Below are positions 1 to 9,100 of a stretch of DNA of 64,000 nucleotides, in pieces (the stretch's first letter is position 1; the number at the start of each line of letters is the position of its first letter). The notes under the pieces were generated by a model, which was given only the letters and a program-made list of their open reading frames with translations, searched no databases and had not been told where the DNA came from. A program made the position numbers and the translations under genes. Origin of the DNA: HXMU1420-2 sp034670145 (GTDB lineage Bacteria > Pseudomonadota > Alphaproteobacteria > Rhodobacterales > Rhodobacteraceae); NCBI GenBank assembly GCA_034670145.1, contig JAXMOA010000020.1, positions 51,680 through 115,679 of the forward strand, given 5' to 3'.

Positions 1-98
1 TCCTGATCCTCGTCCTTGTCATCATCATCATCATCGAAAACTTCGCTGACCGCCCACACAGAGAAGGCGGCGCCGAGTAACCAGATTGCGCTTAGCAT
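1..98 (-). CDS. Partial membrane-anchored poly-Asp protein (N-terminus only)
   Basis: An ATG at 98 reads leftward for 32 codons to the window edge without a stop. The peptide starts with a short hydrophobic stretch (IWLLGAAFSVWAV, residues 5-17), then SEVF, six consecutive Asp and KDED. A short N-terminal hydrophobic segment followed at once by an Asp run is seen at the start of many Rhodobacteraceae secreted or RTX-type calcium-binding proteins; that link is inference, because no repeat region lies inside the window. The function cannot be named. Confidence 0.5.
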   Translation of the reverse strand, partial: MLSAIWLLGAAFSVWAVSEVFDDDDDDKDEDQ

Positions 99-420
99 TT
101 ATACGATCCCCCCAGACCATTTCGCCGCATTTCAGCCACAAACGCTGCACAGGGTCAAGAAATTGACCGGATTGGACACGGTCAGGAAACAATCGGTGGT
201 AAAGCGGTCGGATGATGCGATTTTTGGTGGTAATACAGGCCGGTATCCGCTCGGACTGGTTGTGGAATGTGGCCAAATCTGGACCGTGCCTGTGCGGCGG
301 CGAATCGAGCGTGTCCGGTGGGCAAAGGCGGGGGCGCTGTGGGCGGAATTTGGTGGGCGGGCTGTGGAAAAGGCTGGCGGGTTTTCGGGCTTGGTGTACG
401 GTGAGGTGAGGGAGAGTATC
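99..420. other. Intergenic region between divergent genes
   Basis: This stretch separates the leftward poly-Asp gene from the rightward yceI gene. A purine-rich GAGGTGAGGGAGA block at about 403-415 serves as ribosome binding site for the ATG at 421. An open frame runs through it from position 16 into yceI, but it lacks protein-like composition and precedes an obvious signal peptide, so it is not counted as coding. No other structure was seen. Confidence 0.5.
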
Positions 421-978
421 ATGCGTATTGTTTTCGTGTTTCTGGCCCTGATCTGGGGCAGTTGCGCCATGGCTGCCCCACAGGTTTATGTGTTGGACAA
501 AGCCGGGTCTGACGTGGTGTTCACGTGGTTTTTGGGGAAGGATGCCGTTCGCGGAGATATGCCGATCACCCGGGCGGATCTGAAGCTGGATTTTGACCGG
601 GCCGCGGCATCGACAATTGACGTGGTGCTGGACGCGTCGCAGGCCAAGGCCGGATTTGCCTTTGCCACCAATGCGATGCGCGGACCCAGTATTTTGGACG
701 CGCAAAGCCATCCGGAGATCCGGTTCCGCTCGACCAAGGTGATTGGGCAAGGGGCAGGGGCCGTTGTGATTGGCGATCTGACGATACGGGGGGTGACGCG
801 GTCGACGCGGTTTGATGTGACCTTGTACCGGGGCGAGGGCAGTCTGGATCTGTCGCAGATTGCGGTTTTGCTGAAGGGCAGCGTGGTGCGGTCGGATTTC
901 GGGGCGACAGGCTGGCCGGATATGGTGGGCAATACGATCGAGATCAATATTCTGGCCCGGGTGTCGCGCGTTGATTGA
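421..978 (+). CDS. YceI family periplasmic protein
   Basis: A 185-residue protein with a Sec signal peptide (MRIVFVFLALIWGSCAMAA, cut near residue 19), so it is periplasmic. The body has the YceI lipocalin-like beta pattern: 'YVLDKAGSDVVFTWF' at the start, 'HPEIRFRSTKV' in the middle and 'GDLTIRGVTRSTRFDVTL' later. YceI proteins bind isoprenoid-like molecules such as long-chain quinones. The start was chosen for the signal peptide and the purine-rich ribosome binding site just upstream. Cytochrome b561 follows after 4 bases; this pairing recurs in proteobacteria and suggests a shared role in quinone or redox handling (inference). Confidence 0.85.
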   Translation: MRIVFVFLALIWGSCAMAAPQVYVLDKAGSDVVFTWFLGKDAVRGDMPITRADLKLDFDRAAASTIDVVLDASQAKAGFAFATNAMRGPSILDAQSHPEIRFRSTKVIGQGAGAVVIGDLTIRGVTRSTRFDVTLYRGEGSLDLSQIAVLLKGSVVRSDFGATGWPDMVGNTIEINILARVSRVD

Positions 979-982
979 CGGG

Positions 983-1525
983 ATGGGCAATGGGCCGGAC
1001 CGTTTCGGATGGCTGAGCCGGGGGCTGCATTGGGTCATGGCGGCGGGCATCCTGGGGATGCTGGCCTTGGGCGTTTACATCGACAATATGACGGTGTCGC
1101 TGTCAAACCTGTGGCTGTTTGGATTGCACAAGAGTGTGGGGGTGACGCTGTTGCTGCTTTGGCTGGTGCGGGTGGTCTGGCACCGGCTGTCAGGGCCGCC
1201 TGCGCCTTTGACGGCCGGGACGCCGCAAGGGCAGCAGGCCGCTGCGCGGTGGGCGCATCGGGGGCTGTATGCGTTGATGGTTCTGGTGCCGCTGAGCGGG
1301 TGGATTGGCAGCGGGGCGTCCGGGTTGGGGGTTGTTGTTTTTGGCCGCATCACCCTGCCGCCGCTGGCCCCGGTTTCAAAGCAGTGGGAGGCCCTGGCCT
1401 TTGGCCTGCATGGGGCGCTGACCAAACTGTTGTTTGTGGTCATCCTGTTGCATGTGGCCGCCGCCCTGCATCGGCATCTGATCAAGCGGGACCGGACGTT
1501 GCAGCGGATGTGGCGCGGCGGGTGA
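983..1525 (+). CDS. Cytochrome b561 family membrane protein
   Basis: A 180-residue integral membrane protein of the bacterial cytochrome b561 type. It has four hydrophobic segments and histidines in the expected places for two b hemes: GLHWVMAAG in helix 1, LHKSVG before helix 2, WAHRGLYALM before helix 3 and LLHVAAALHRH in helix 4. Members transfer electrons between quinol and periplasmic or small-molecule acceptors. ATG at 983 is preferred; an in-frame TTG at 971 would overlap yceI. The tight spacing implies co-transcription with yceI. Confidence 0.85.
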   Translation: MGNGPDRFGWLSRGLHWVMAAGILGMLALGVYIDNMTVSLSNLWLFGLHKSVGVTLLLLWLVRVVWHRLSGPPAPLTAGTPQGQQAAARWAHRGLYALMVLVPLSGWIGSGASGLGVVVFGRITLPPLAPVSKQWEALAFGLHGALTKLLFVVILLHVAAALHRHLIKRDRTLQRMWRGG

Positions 1526-1540
1526 GGATCGCGGCTGCGA

Positions 1541-2044
1541 TCACTCTTTGCCGCGATAGGGTTCGACGTATTGCAGGGCCATGTCCCATGGGAAAAAGAT
1601 CCATGTGTCCTGGCTGACCTCGGTGATGAAGGTGTTGACCTGCGGCCGTCCTTTGGGTTTGGCATAGACGGTGGCAAAATGGGCGGCCGGATACATGGCG
1701 CGCACGACTTCGAGTGTTTTGCCGGTGTCGACCAGATCGTCGATGATCAGAATGCCGGTGCCGTCGCCCATGAGGGCGGCGTCAGGCTCTTTGAGCACTT
1801 TGGCGGAATCCTGGGTCTGATTGTCGTAGGATTTGATGCTGATGGTGTCGACCGTGCGAATGTCCAGTTCCCGGCTGACGATCATGGCTGGCGCCATGCC
1901 GCCCCGGGTGATGGCAACCACGGCACGCCAGGCGCCGTCATCGGGGCCCTGACCATCCAGGCGCCAGGCCAGAGCGCGGGCGTCGCGGTGAATTTGGTCC
2001 CAGCTGATGTGGAAGCCTTTTTCATGGGGCAAACGATCAGTCAT
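1541..2044 (-). CDS. gpt: Xanthine phosphoribosyltransferase
   Basis: A 167-residue type I phosphoribosyltransferase. The PRPP-binding loop is clear as ILIIDDLVDTGKT (about residues 98-110), and the N-terminal phosphate loop is ITRGGMAPA. Length and the end sequence (WIFFPWDMALQYVEPYRGK) match Gpt, which converts xanthine and guanine to XMP and GMP for purine salvage in the cytoplasm. A GAGAGG ribosome binding site precedes the ATG. It lies 54 bases downstream of fabI on the same strand and may share its transcript. Confidence 0.9.
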   Translation of the reverse strand: MTDRLPHEKGFHISWDQIHRDARALAWRLDGQGPDDGAWRAVVAITRGGMAPAMIVSRELDIRTVDTISIKSYDNQTQDSAKVLKEPDAALMGDGTGILIIDDLVDTGKTLEVVRAMYPAAHFATVYAKPKGRPQVNTFITEVSQDTWIFFPWDMALQYVEPYRGKE

Positions 2045-2098
2045 TGTAATCCTCTCAGAATGTCACCGACGCCGTTACAGCGGCAAGGAGCGTGTCAT

Positions 2099-2905
2099 CT
2101 AGGCCTTGGTGATGTCCGGCGCATCCACCGCCTTCATTCCGACAACATGATAGCCGGCATCCACATGCAGGTTTTCGCCTGTCACCCCCGAGCCCAGATC
2201 GCTGAGCAGGTAGAGCGCCGATTTGCCCACATCTTCGGTGGTTACATTGCGGCGCAGGGGGGAGTTATATTCGTTCCACTTCATGATGTAGCGGAAATCG
2301 CCAATGCCCGAGGCGGCCAGCGTCTTGATCGGGCCGGCGGAAATGGCGTTCACGCGGATGCCGTCCTTGCCCAGATCCTCGGCCAGGTAGCGCACGGAAG
2401 CCTCGAGTGCGGCCTTGGCCACGCCCATGACATTATAGTGGGGCATGACCTGCTCGGCGCCGTAGTATGTCAGGGTCAGCATGGAGCCGCCCGAGGACAT
2501 CATCTTTTCCGCGCGCTGAGCGACGGCGGTGAAGGAGTAGACCGAAATATCCATGGTCATCGTGAAATTGCCGCGTGTGGTGTCCACGTAGCGGCCGCGC
2601 AACTCTCCTTTGTCGGAGAAGCCGATGGCGTGCACGATGAAATCGAGGCTGTCCCAATGGGACTTCAGCTGGTCGAACAATGCGTCGATGGAGCCTTCGT
2701 CCGCGACATCGCAGGGCAGCACGATATCGCTGCCCAATTGGGCGGCCAGAGGTCCGACCCGTTTCTTGAGTGCGTCGCCCTGATAGGAGAAGGCCAGCTC
2801 TGCGCCGGCTTCGGCGCAGGCGCGCGCGATTCCCCATGCGATGGATTTGTCATTGGCGAGCCCCATGATCAGCCCGCGTTTGCCTGCCATAAGCGTTCCG
2901 GTCAT
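2099..2905 (-). CDS. fabI: Enoyl-[acyl-carrier-protein] reductase (NADH)
   Basis: A 268-residue atypical short-chain dehydrogenase that reduces enoyl-ACP in the last step of fatty acid elongation. The N-terminal GKRGLIMGLANDKSIAWGIA is the FabI dinucleotide-binding signature. The catalytic region holds Tyr in LTYYGAEQ and the second Tyr/Lys pair in YNVMGVAK, with FabI spacing. An ATG 15 bases further upstream (2920) is possible, but the purine-rich stretch AAAGGTG sits correctly for the ATG at 2905. FabI is the triclosan and isoniazid-type target. It is divergent from pdxH, with about 155 bases for promoters between them. Confidence 0.92.
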   Translation of the reverse strand: MTGTLMAGKRGLIMGLANDKSIAWGIARACAEAGAELAFSYQGDALKKRVGPLAAQLGSDIVLPCDVADEGSIDALFDQLKSHWDSLDFIVHAIGFSDKGELRGRYVDTTRGNFTMTMDISVYSFTAVAQRAEKMMSSGGSMLTLTYYGAEQVMPHYNVMGVAKAALEASVRYLAEDLGKDGIRVNAISAGPIKTLAASGIGDFRYIMKWNEYNSPLRRNVTTEDVGKSALYLLSDLGSGVTGENLHVDAGYHVVGMKAVDAPDITKA

Positions 2906-3060
2906 GTCGACACCTTTCATCGTTGGTTTGGCCGAGACCTTTAGGCGATTGACGGTGAGGCATCAAGATGTGCTGGGATCTGAGTTTGGGCGCAATCTGC
3001 CCTATTGTCGGGCGGTGAGGGGCGGACTAGGTCCCTTGGAAGGATTATTGGAGAGATGCG

Positions 3061-3678
3061 ATGAGCGAGCGGGACGGTATTTTTGCGGGCGATGATCCGT
3101 TTGAGATTGCGCGCAGCTGGCTGAAAGAGGCCGAGGCGAGCGAACCGAACGATCCCAACGCGATTGCGTTGGCCACTGTTGATGCAGAGGGGTTGCCCAA
3201 TGCGCGGATGGTCCTGCTGAAAGAGATCGAGGCGGATGCCTTTGTGTTTTACACAAACTATGAAAGTGCCAAGGCCCGCGAATTGGACGGCGCCCAGAAG
3301 GCCGCGTTTGTGATGCACTGGAAATCGCTGCGCCGGCAGATCCGGGTGCGTGGCCTGATCAGCCGCGAAGAGGGACCGCAGGCGGATGCCTACTATGCGT
3401 CCCGATCGCTCAAGAGCCGTCTGGGGGCCTGGGCCTCGCGCCAGTCCGAACCGCTGGAAAGCCGCACAACGCTGATGGGCGAAGTGGCCAGGATGACGGC
3501 CAAACACGGACCCAACCCGGCGCGGCCCCCGTTCTGGGGAGGCTATCGGATCACGCCGGTTGAGGTGGAATTTTGGGCGGATGGGGCGTTTCGATTGCAT
3601 GATCGGTTTGTCTGGCGACGCGATGTCATGAGCGACATAAACTCCAACTCGTGGTCAATTCAGCGCCTTTCTCCGTGA
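3061..3678 (+). CDS. pdxH: Pyridoxamine 5'-phosphate oxidase
   Basis: A 205-residue FMN enzyme that oxidises pyridoxamine or pyridoxine phosphate to PLP, the last step of vitamin B6 synthesis and salvage. Family signatures are ALATVDAEGLPNARMVLLK for FMN binding, FYTNYESAKARELD, the middle block WKSLRRQIRVRG, and near the C-terminus PPFWGGYRITPVEVEFWADG with RLHDRFVW. The usual terminal R-L-x-P is present as QRLSP. The length matches alphaproteobacterial PdxH. A purine-rich GGAGAG lies before the ATG. Confidence 0.95.
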   Translation: MSERDGIFAGDDPFEIARSWLKEAEASEPNDPNAIALATVDAEGLPNARMVLLKEIEADAFVFYTNYESAKARELDGAQKAAFVMHWKSLRRQIRVRGLISREEGPQADAYYASRSLKSRLGAWASRQSEPLESRTTLMGEVARMTAKHGPNPARPPFWGGYRITPVEVEFWADGAFRLHDRFVWRRDVMSDINSNSWSIQRLSP

Positions 3679-3782
3679 TGTAAACGTGTCACTCACGTGA
3701 CGTGAATTGCGGAAACGTTGAAAACAAAGGGAATTTTTATTACGTTAGGGCTTGCACGAAAGCGTCACATTCGAAATTCTGT

Positions 3783-4352
3783 ATGAACGAAACAACTTGG
3801 TTTATGGATCCTATTTTGGCGGATGATCTTAGAAGTATGGAACGTGTCAAAGGGCACGTGAAATGGTTCGACCCTGGTAAGGGGTTCGGCTTTGTCGTCG
3901 CTGACGATGGGGGGGCTGACATTTTGCTGCATGTAAATGTGTTGCGAAACTTCGGTCAGAATTCTGTTGCGGATTCTTCGGAAATCGAGGTGGTGACTCA
4001 TCGGACGGACCGGGGGGTGCAGGCGGTTGAGGTGATCTCTATTTCGCCACCGATGCGCGATTGCGACTCGCCCTTGCAGGACATCGCCTTGCTGGACAGC
4101 GAACAGATTAAGAATGTGCCGCTGGTGCCTGCGCGGGTGAAGTGGTTCGACAAAGGCAAGGGGTTTGGTTTTGCCAATGTGTTTGGCCTGCCGGAGGATG
4201 TTTTTGTTCACATTGAAGTGTTGCGGCAATCCGGGCTTGCGGACTTGCAGCCTGGTGAGGCATTAGCATTGCGAGTGATTGACGGAAAGCGCGGTCAGAT
4301 GGCTGCGGAAGTATATGCCTGGGAAGCTGCCAATAGCGATGGGTCTGCGTAA
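3783..4352 (+). CDS. Double cold-shock-domain protein
   Basis: A 189-residue protein with two cold shock (OB-fold) domains. The first (about residues 20-80) begins VKGHVKWFDPGKGFGFVV and the second (about residues 118-180) begins VPARVKWFDKGKGFGFANV followed by DVFVHIEVL. Both keep the RNP1-like KGFGF and the aromatic nucleic-acid-binding residues; RNP2 is degenerate in the first (DILLHVNVL). Two-domain CSPs of this length are typical of alphaproteobacteria and bind single-stranded RNA or DNA. The start is uncertain: ATGs at 3804 and 3837 are also in frame and none has a strong ribosome binding site. It overlaps the next gene by 14 bases. Confidence 0.85.
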   Translation: MNETTWFMDPILADDLRSMERVKGHVKWFDPGKGFGFVVADDGGADILLHVNVLRNFGQNSVADSSEIEVVTHRTDRGVQAVEVISISPPMRDCDSPLQDIALLDSEQIKNVPLVPARVKWFDKGKGFGFANVFGLPEDVFVHIEVLRQSGLADLQPGEALALRVIDGKRGQMAAEVYAWEAANSDGSA

Positions 4353-4824
4353 CACCTTGTTCAGGGTGATTCTGCTGGTGGGCGTCATATGCATGGCGCC
4401 CATTGTTGTTTCTGCCCAATGTCAGGTCGACCAAACGCGGTTGCGTGGCGATTGGGGCGAGCTGCGGTTTTTCGTGGAGCTGGCCGATACCGAAGAGAGC
4501 CGCGCCAAGGGTTTGATGTTTCGCGAAAGCATGCCGCAATCCGCCGGGATGCTGTTTGTCTATGAGCGACCGCAGCCCTCGGCCTTTTGGATGAAGAACA
4601 CGCTGATCCCGCTGGACATGATTTTCATGGACCGCAGCGGGACCGTCACCAGAGTGCATTCCAATGCCATACCTGGCGATCTGACGCCGATTCCCGGAGG
4701 CGATGCGGTTTTCGCTGTTTTGGAGATTAATGGCGGCCTGGCAAAGCGTTACGGGATTTCCGAAGGCAGTCAGATGCAGCATCCGGCCTTTGATGGCGGC
4801 CCTGCGGCGTGGCCCTGCGAATAA
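4339..4824 (+). CDS. DUF192 family exported protein
   Basis: A 161-residue protein with an N-terminal signal segment (LFRVILLVGVICMAPIVVSA) and a DUF192 domain: LADTEESRAKGLMFRESMP, then the diagnostic FWMKNTLIPLDMIFMD and IPGGDAVFAVLEINGG. DUF192 proteins are small beta-barrel proteins, usually periplasmic, with no agreed function. The ATG at 4339 overlaps the end of the cold-shock gene, which suggests translational coupling. This start keeps a complete signal peptide, unlike the further upstream in-frame codon at 4279. Confidence 0.85.
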   Translation: MGLRNTLFRVILLVGVICMAPIVVSAQCQVDQTRLRGDWGELRFFVELADTEESRAKGLMFRESMPQSAGMLFVYERPQPSAFWMKNTLIPLDMIFMDRSGTVTRVHSNAIPGDLTPIPGGDAVFAVLEINGGLAKRYGISEGSQMQHPAFDGGPAAWPCE

Positions 4825-4888
4825 ATCTCACAAAGATGAAATTTGGGCTTTTCAATCCTGACGGTGGGCGCTAGACAGCGGCGTGGTC

Positions 4889-4965
4889 CGGGGCGTGGCG
4901 CAGTCTGGTAGCGCACCTGTTTTGGGTACAGGGGGTCGTGAGTTCGAATCTCGCCGCCCCGACCA
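4889..4965 (+). tRNA. tRNA-Pro (TGG)
   Basis: A 77-base cloverleaf. The acceptor arm CGGGGCG pairs with CGCCCCG, the anticodon stem CCTGT/ACAGG encloses a loop with anticodon TGG, the T arm contains GTTCGAATC, and CCA is encoded. No clear terminator follows. Confidence 0.97.
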
Positions 4966-5152
4966 CCATTCCAACATTTTCCGAGATGCAGAAATCTGGT
5001 GACACGCGGGTGTTGCCTGACGTGGAAACGCTTGCTGTTTCCGGTTTCGAATCGTGTTGAAACTCACCGGGCGATTCTGGCGGCCGGTTGGGGCAGGCCG
5101 GCCTTGGAAGATCGGTCAAAGTGCCGCCTAAAGTGGCACAACTATAGCGGGA

Positions 5153-5584
5153 TCAGCTGGGGACGCCACCAGCGCGCAGATACAGCCGGTCGAGCGCGCG
5201 CATGAGTTTCTGGTCTTCGCGCCGCACCTGTAGCTTTTTCCCGTCTTTCTGAGGCACGCTGACAAAGACGTCGTTCTGGACCAGGTAGCCTTTGTCGGCG
5301 GGCTCGGCCTGAAAGCGGATGACCAGTTCTGGCAGTTTTTCGGTTGTGCCATCAAAACTGAGGATCAGGGCGGCGGTTGCGTCCGGGGGCAGATACTCGC
5401 GACATTCGACCATGTCCGGCTGAGGCCGGTCAAAGGTCTGTGCCGGGCCGGTGCATGTTGATTCGAAGACTTCGAACAAAGCGTCAGGATAGGCGCTAAA
5501 TTGGGCTTTGCCTGTGTGGGTCGCTACATCTTGTGTTGCACACCCGGCAATAACCACGACTGGTAGTAGCCCAAGAAGGCGCAT
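5153..5584 (-). CDS. Small lipoprotein of unknown function
   Basis: A 143-residue protein beginning MRLLGLLPVVVIAGC. The VIAGC lipobox marks a lipoprotein signal peptide with lipidation at Cys15. The mature part contains two further Cys (STCTGP and VECREYLPP) that could form a disulfide, and charged, mixed-strand sequence with no recognised domain. It stands alone between tRNA-Pro and the long leader region of nrdJ. Exported, envelope-attached, function unknown. Confidence 0.7.
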   Translation of the reverse strand: MRLLGLLPVVVIAGCATQDVATHTGKAQFSAYPDALFEVFESTCTGPAQTFDRPQPDMVECREYLPPDATAALILSFDGTTEKLPELVIRFQAEPADKGYLVQNDVFVSVPQKDGKKLQVRREDQKLMRALDRLYLRAGGVPS

Positions 5585-6141
5585 TCGGAAGCTCCGGTTT
5601 CATTTTTGCATCAGTAGAGGTGCCAAGAGATTATGGCATATCTGCGGCATCGCAACGAGGTTTTCGCGGAATTTCCGGAACAGATTCGGGGGGTGCCGGA
5701 TTTCAACTTTGGGGGGTAATTGCCCGTAGCTGCAAAGGATTTTTGGCAGCACCATTTGCGGACTGTGGCGGCAGATGGGCGGGCTGCGGTCGGGACGGGT
5801 GCCGGGCGTTGTGATGTGCCGGGATTGGTCAACAAAAAAGTTTTGGAAATTCGATCAAAATGGCGTTGACCAACTATGCCCGGATACGTCAGTTTGTGGC
5901 CATAGTTTCTGGACCCACTAAATCTGGTAGATTTGTCGAGGGTCGAGAGTTGGGGTTGAGACGACATATCACTCAGGCTGGACCGTCAATGTAACGGTCT
6001 GTTCGCATCCTGTTCAAGGCTGCGGTCGGTTGAGTTTTCCGTTTGACCAAGTGACGAGACGTGTCCTGTGGGATGCGAAGGCCCGGTTATTGGGTTGAGA
6101 CCAAAAAAAGAAAATGCTGAAGCCAGAGGCAGCGATAAAAA
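5585..6141 (+). other. Long upstream region of nrdJ
   Basis: 557 bases separate the lipoprotein gene from nrdJ. The region contains a 28-codon open frame (5633-5719, MAYLRHRNEVFAEF at the start), a short perfect inverted repeat at 5920-5934, and an A-rich stretch just before the nrdJ start. I looked for a cobalamin riboswitch, because NrdJ needs B12, and did not find a convincing B12 box. Confidence 0.4.
5915..5934. promoter_or_regulatory. Inverted repeat upstream of nrdJ, weakly NrdR-box-like
   Basis: AAATCT-GGT-AGATTT is a perfect 6-base inverted repeat. The overlapping CCACTAAATCTGGTAG matches about 10 of 16 positions of the NrdR box, which controls ribonucleotide reductase genes. A clear second box at the usual helical spacing was not seen, and the site is about 210 bases from the start codon, so the link to NrdR is tentative. 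Confidence 0.25.
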
Positions 6142-9100
6142 ATGAAGATCGAACGTAAATTCACCAAAGCAGGGCACGACGCATACCACGATGTGGAGTT
6201 TGTGTCGGCGACGTCTGAAATCCGCAATCCTGACGGGTCGGTTGTGTTCCGTTTGGAAGGAATCGAGGTTCCGGCCAGCTGGAGCCAGGTTGCGAGCGAT
6301 GTGATCGCGCAGAAATACTTCCGCAAGGCCGGGGTGCCGACACGGTTGAAGAAAGTGCGCGAGAAGGACGTTCCGGAGTTCCTCTGGCGTTCGGTTGCTG
6401 CCGACAAGGATGCCGAGATTACAGGCGAGACATCCTCCAGGCAGGTGTTTGACCGTTTGGCGGGGGCCTGGGCCTATTGGGGCTGGAAGGGCGGCTATTT
6501 CTCGACCGAAGAGGATGCGCGCGCCTATTACGACGAAATGCGCCATATGCTGGCGACCCAGCGGGCGGCGCCGAATTCGCCTCAGTGGTTCAATACCGGG
6601 CTGTTCTGGGCCTATGGCATTGATGGACCCAGCCAGGGCCATCACTATGTGGATTTCAAGACCGGAAAGCTGGTGAAGTCCAAGGGCTCGTATGAGCATC
6701 CCCAACCGCATGCCTGTTTCATTCAGTCGGTGGCCGATGATTTGGTCAACGAGGGTGGCATCATGGATCTGTGGGTGCGCGAGGCGCGCCTGTTCAAGTA
6801 TGGTTCGGGAACTGGTACCAATTTCAGTCACTTGCGCGGCGAAGGTGAGAGTCTTTCGGGTGGCGGGAAATCCTCTGGCCTGATGGGCTTCCTCAAGATT
6901 GGCGACCGGGCGGCCGGGGCGATCAAATCGGGCGGCACCACGCGGCGTGCGGCCAAGATGGTGATTGTTGATGCGGATCATCCGGATATCGAGGATTTCA
7001 TCAACTGGAAGGTTCTGGAAGAGCAGAAAGTGGCCAGCATCGTTGCCGGCTCCAAGATTCACGAACAGAAGCTGAACGAGATTTTCGCGGCGATCGCGCA
7101 GTGGGATGGGGCCGAGGCAGATGCCTATGACGCGGCCAAGAACGCGACGCTGAAGGCCGCGATCCGAAGCGCCAAGAAATCGTCCATTCCGGAGACATAT
7201 ATCAAACGCGTGCTGGATTACGCCCGGCAGGGGCACACCAGCATCGAGTTTCCGACCTATGACACGGATTGGGACAGCGAAGCCTATAACAGCGTGTCGG
7301 GGCAGAACTCGAACAATTCGATCCGGGTGACAAATGCGTTTCTGACGGCCGTCAAGAAGGACGCGGATTGGGAGCTGATCAATCGTACGGATGGTTCTGT
7401 TGCCAAGACCGTCAAGGCGCGTGATCTGTGGGAGCAGGTGGGCCATGCGGCCTGGGCCTGTGCCGATCCGGGCATTCAGTTTCATGATACGGTCAATGAC
7501 TGGCACACCTGCCCGGAACATGGTGAGATTCGGGGTTCAAACCCTTGTTCTGAATACATGTTCCTGGATGATACGGCCTGTAATCTGGCGTCTATGAACC
7601 TGCTGACCTTTTTGAAGGACGGTGTGTTTCAGGCGGATGACTATATGCATGCCTCGCGTCTGTGGACGCTGACGCTGGAAATCAGCGTGACCATGGCGCA
7701 GTTCCCGTCCAAGGAAATCGCGCAGTTGAGCTATGATTTCCGGACGCTGGGGCTGGGATATGCCAATATCGGCGGTTTGCTGATGAATATGGGCTACAGC
7801 TATGACTCGGTCGAGGGGCGCGCGCTGTGCGGGGCTTTGACTGCGATCATGACCGGTGTGGCCTATGCCACCAGCGCCGAGATTGCGGGCGAGCTGGGGC
7901 CATTTGCTGGCTATGAGAAGAACCGCGAGCAGATGCTGCGGGTTATTCGCAACCACCGGACGGCGGCGCATGGGCTGAGCGAAGGCTATGAGGATCTGTC
8001 GGTCAAGCCGGTTCCGCTGGACCATGCAGGCTGCCCGGACGGGCGGTTGGTTGAGCTGGCGCAATCCTCCTGGGACGAAGCATTGCGGTTGGGCGAAGCG
8101 AACGGGTATCGCAACGCGCAGGCCACAGTGATTGCGCCGACGGGGACCATCGGTCTGGTCATGGATTGTGACACGACCGGGATCGAGCCGGATTTTGCGC
8201 TGGTCAAGTTCAAGAAGCTGGCGGGCGGCGGTTACTTCAAGATCATCAACCAGTCGGTGCCGGCGGCGCTGGAAAAACTGGGCTATTCTTCGTCTCAGAT
8301 GGAAGAGATCGTGTCTTATGCGGTCGGTCACGGAACCATCGGCAACGCCCCTGGGGTCAATCACACCACGCTGGCCGGTCATGGGTTTGGCGCGGATGAA
8401 CTGGCCAAGGTGGACGCGGCGCTGGCGCAGGCCTTTGACATTCGGTTTGTGTTCAATCAGTGGACATTGGGCGAGGAATTCTGCCGCGACGGTCTGGGCA
8501 TTCCGGCCGAGAAACTGGCGGATCCGACATTCGATCTGCTGCGGCATCTGGGTTATTCCAAGGCGCAGATTGATGCGGCAAACGACCATGTCTGTGGGAC
8601 CATGACCCTGGAAGGAGCGCCCCATTTGCGCCCCGAGCACTATGTGGTCTTTGACTGTGCCAACCCTTGTGGCAAAAAAGGCAAGCGTTTCCTGTCGGTT
8701 GACAGCCATATCTACATGATGGCGGCGGCGCAGAGCTTTATCTCGGGGGCGATCAGCAAGACGATCAACATGCCCAACGACGCAACGATCGAGGATTGCC
8801 AGGCGGCCTATGAGCTGAGCTGGTCTCTGGGGGTCAAGGCGAATGCGCTGTATCGGGATGGATCCAAGCTGAGCCAGCCGCTGGCGGCGGCGTTGGTCGA
8901 AGATGACGATGAGGCGGCAGAGACGCTGGAATCCGGCACGCCGCAGGAAAAGGCGCAGGTGATTGCGGAGAAGGTGATCGAAAAGATCGTCGTCAAGGAA
9001 GTGATCAAGAGCCATCGCGAAAAGATGCCACAGCGGCGCAAGGGCTATACGCAAAAGGCCAATGTGGGTGGGCATAAGGTCTATCTGCGGACGGGTGAAT

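Noticed and set aside
31..1050. 339-codon leftward frame across yceI
   Set aside because: Pro/Arg/His-rich composition and full overlap with a signal-peptide-bearing YceI gene show it is the antisense shadow.
5585..6141. Cobalamin riboswitch upstream of nrdJ
   Set aside because: No convincing B12 box or flanking helices were found, even though NrdJ uses B12.
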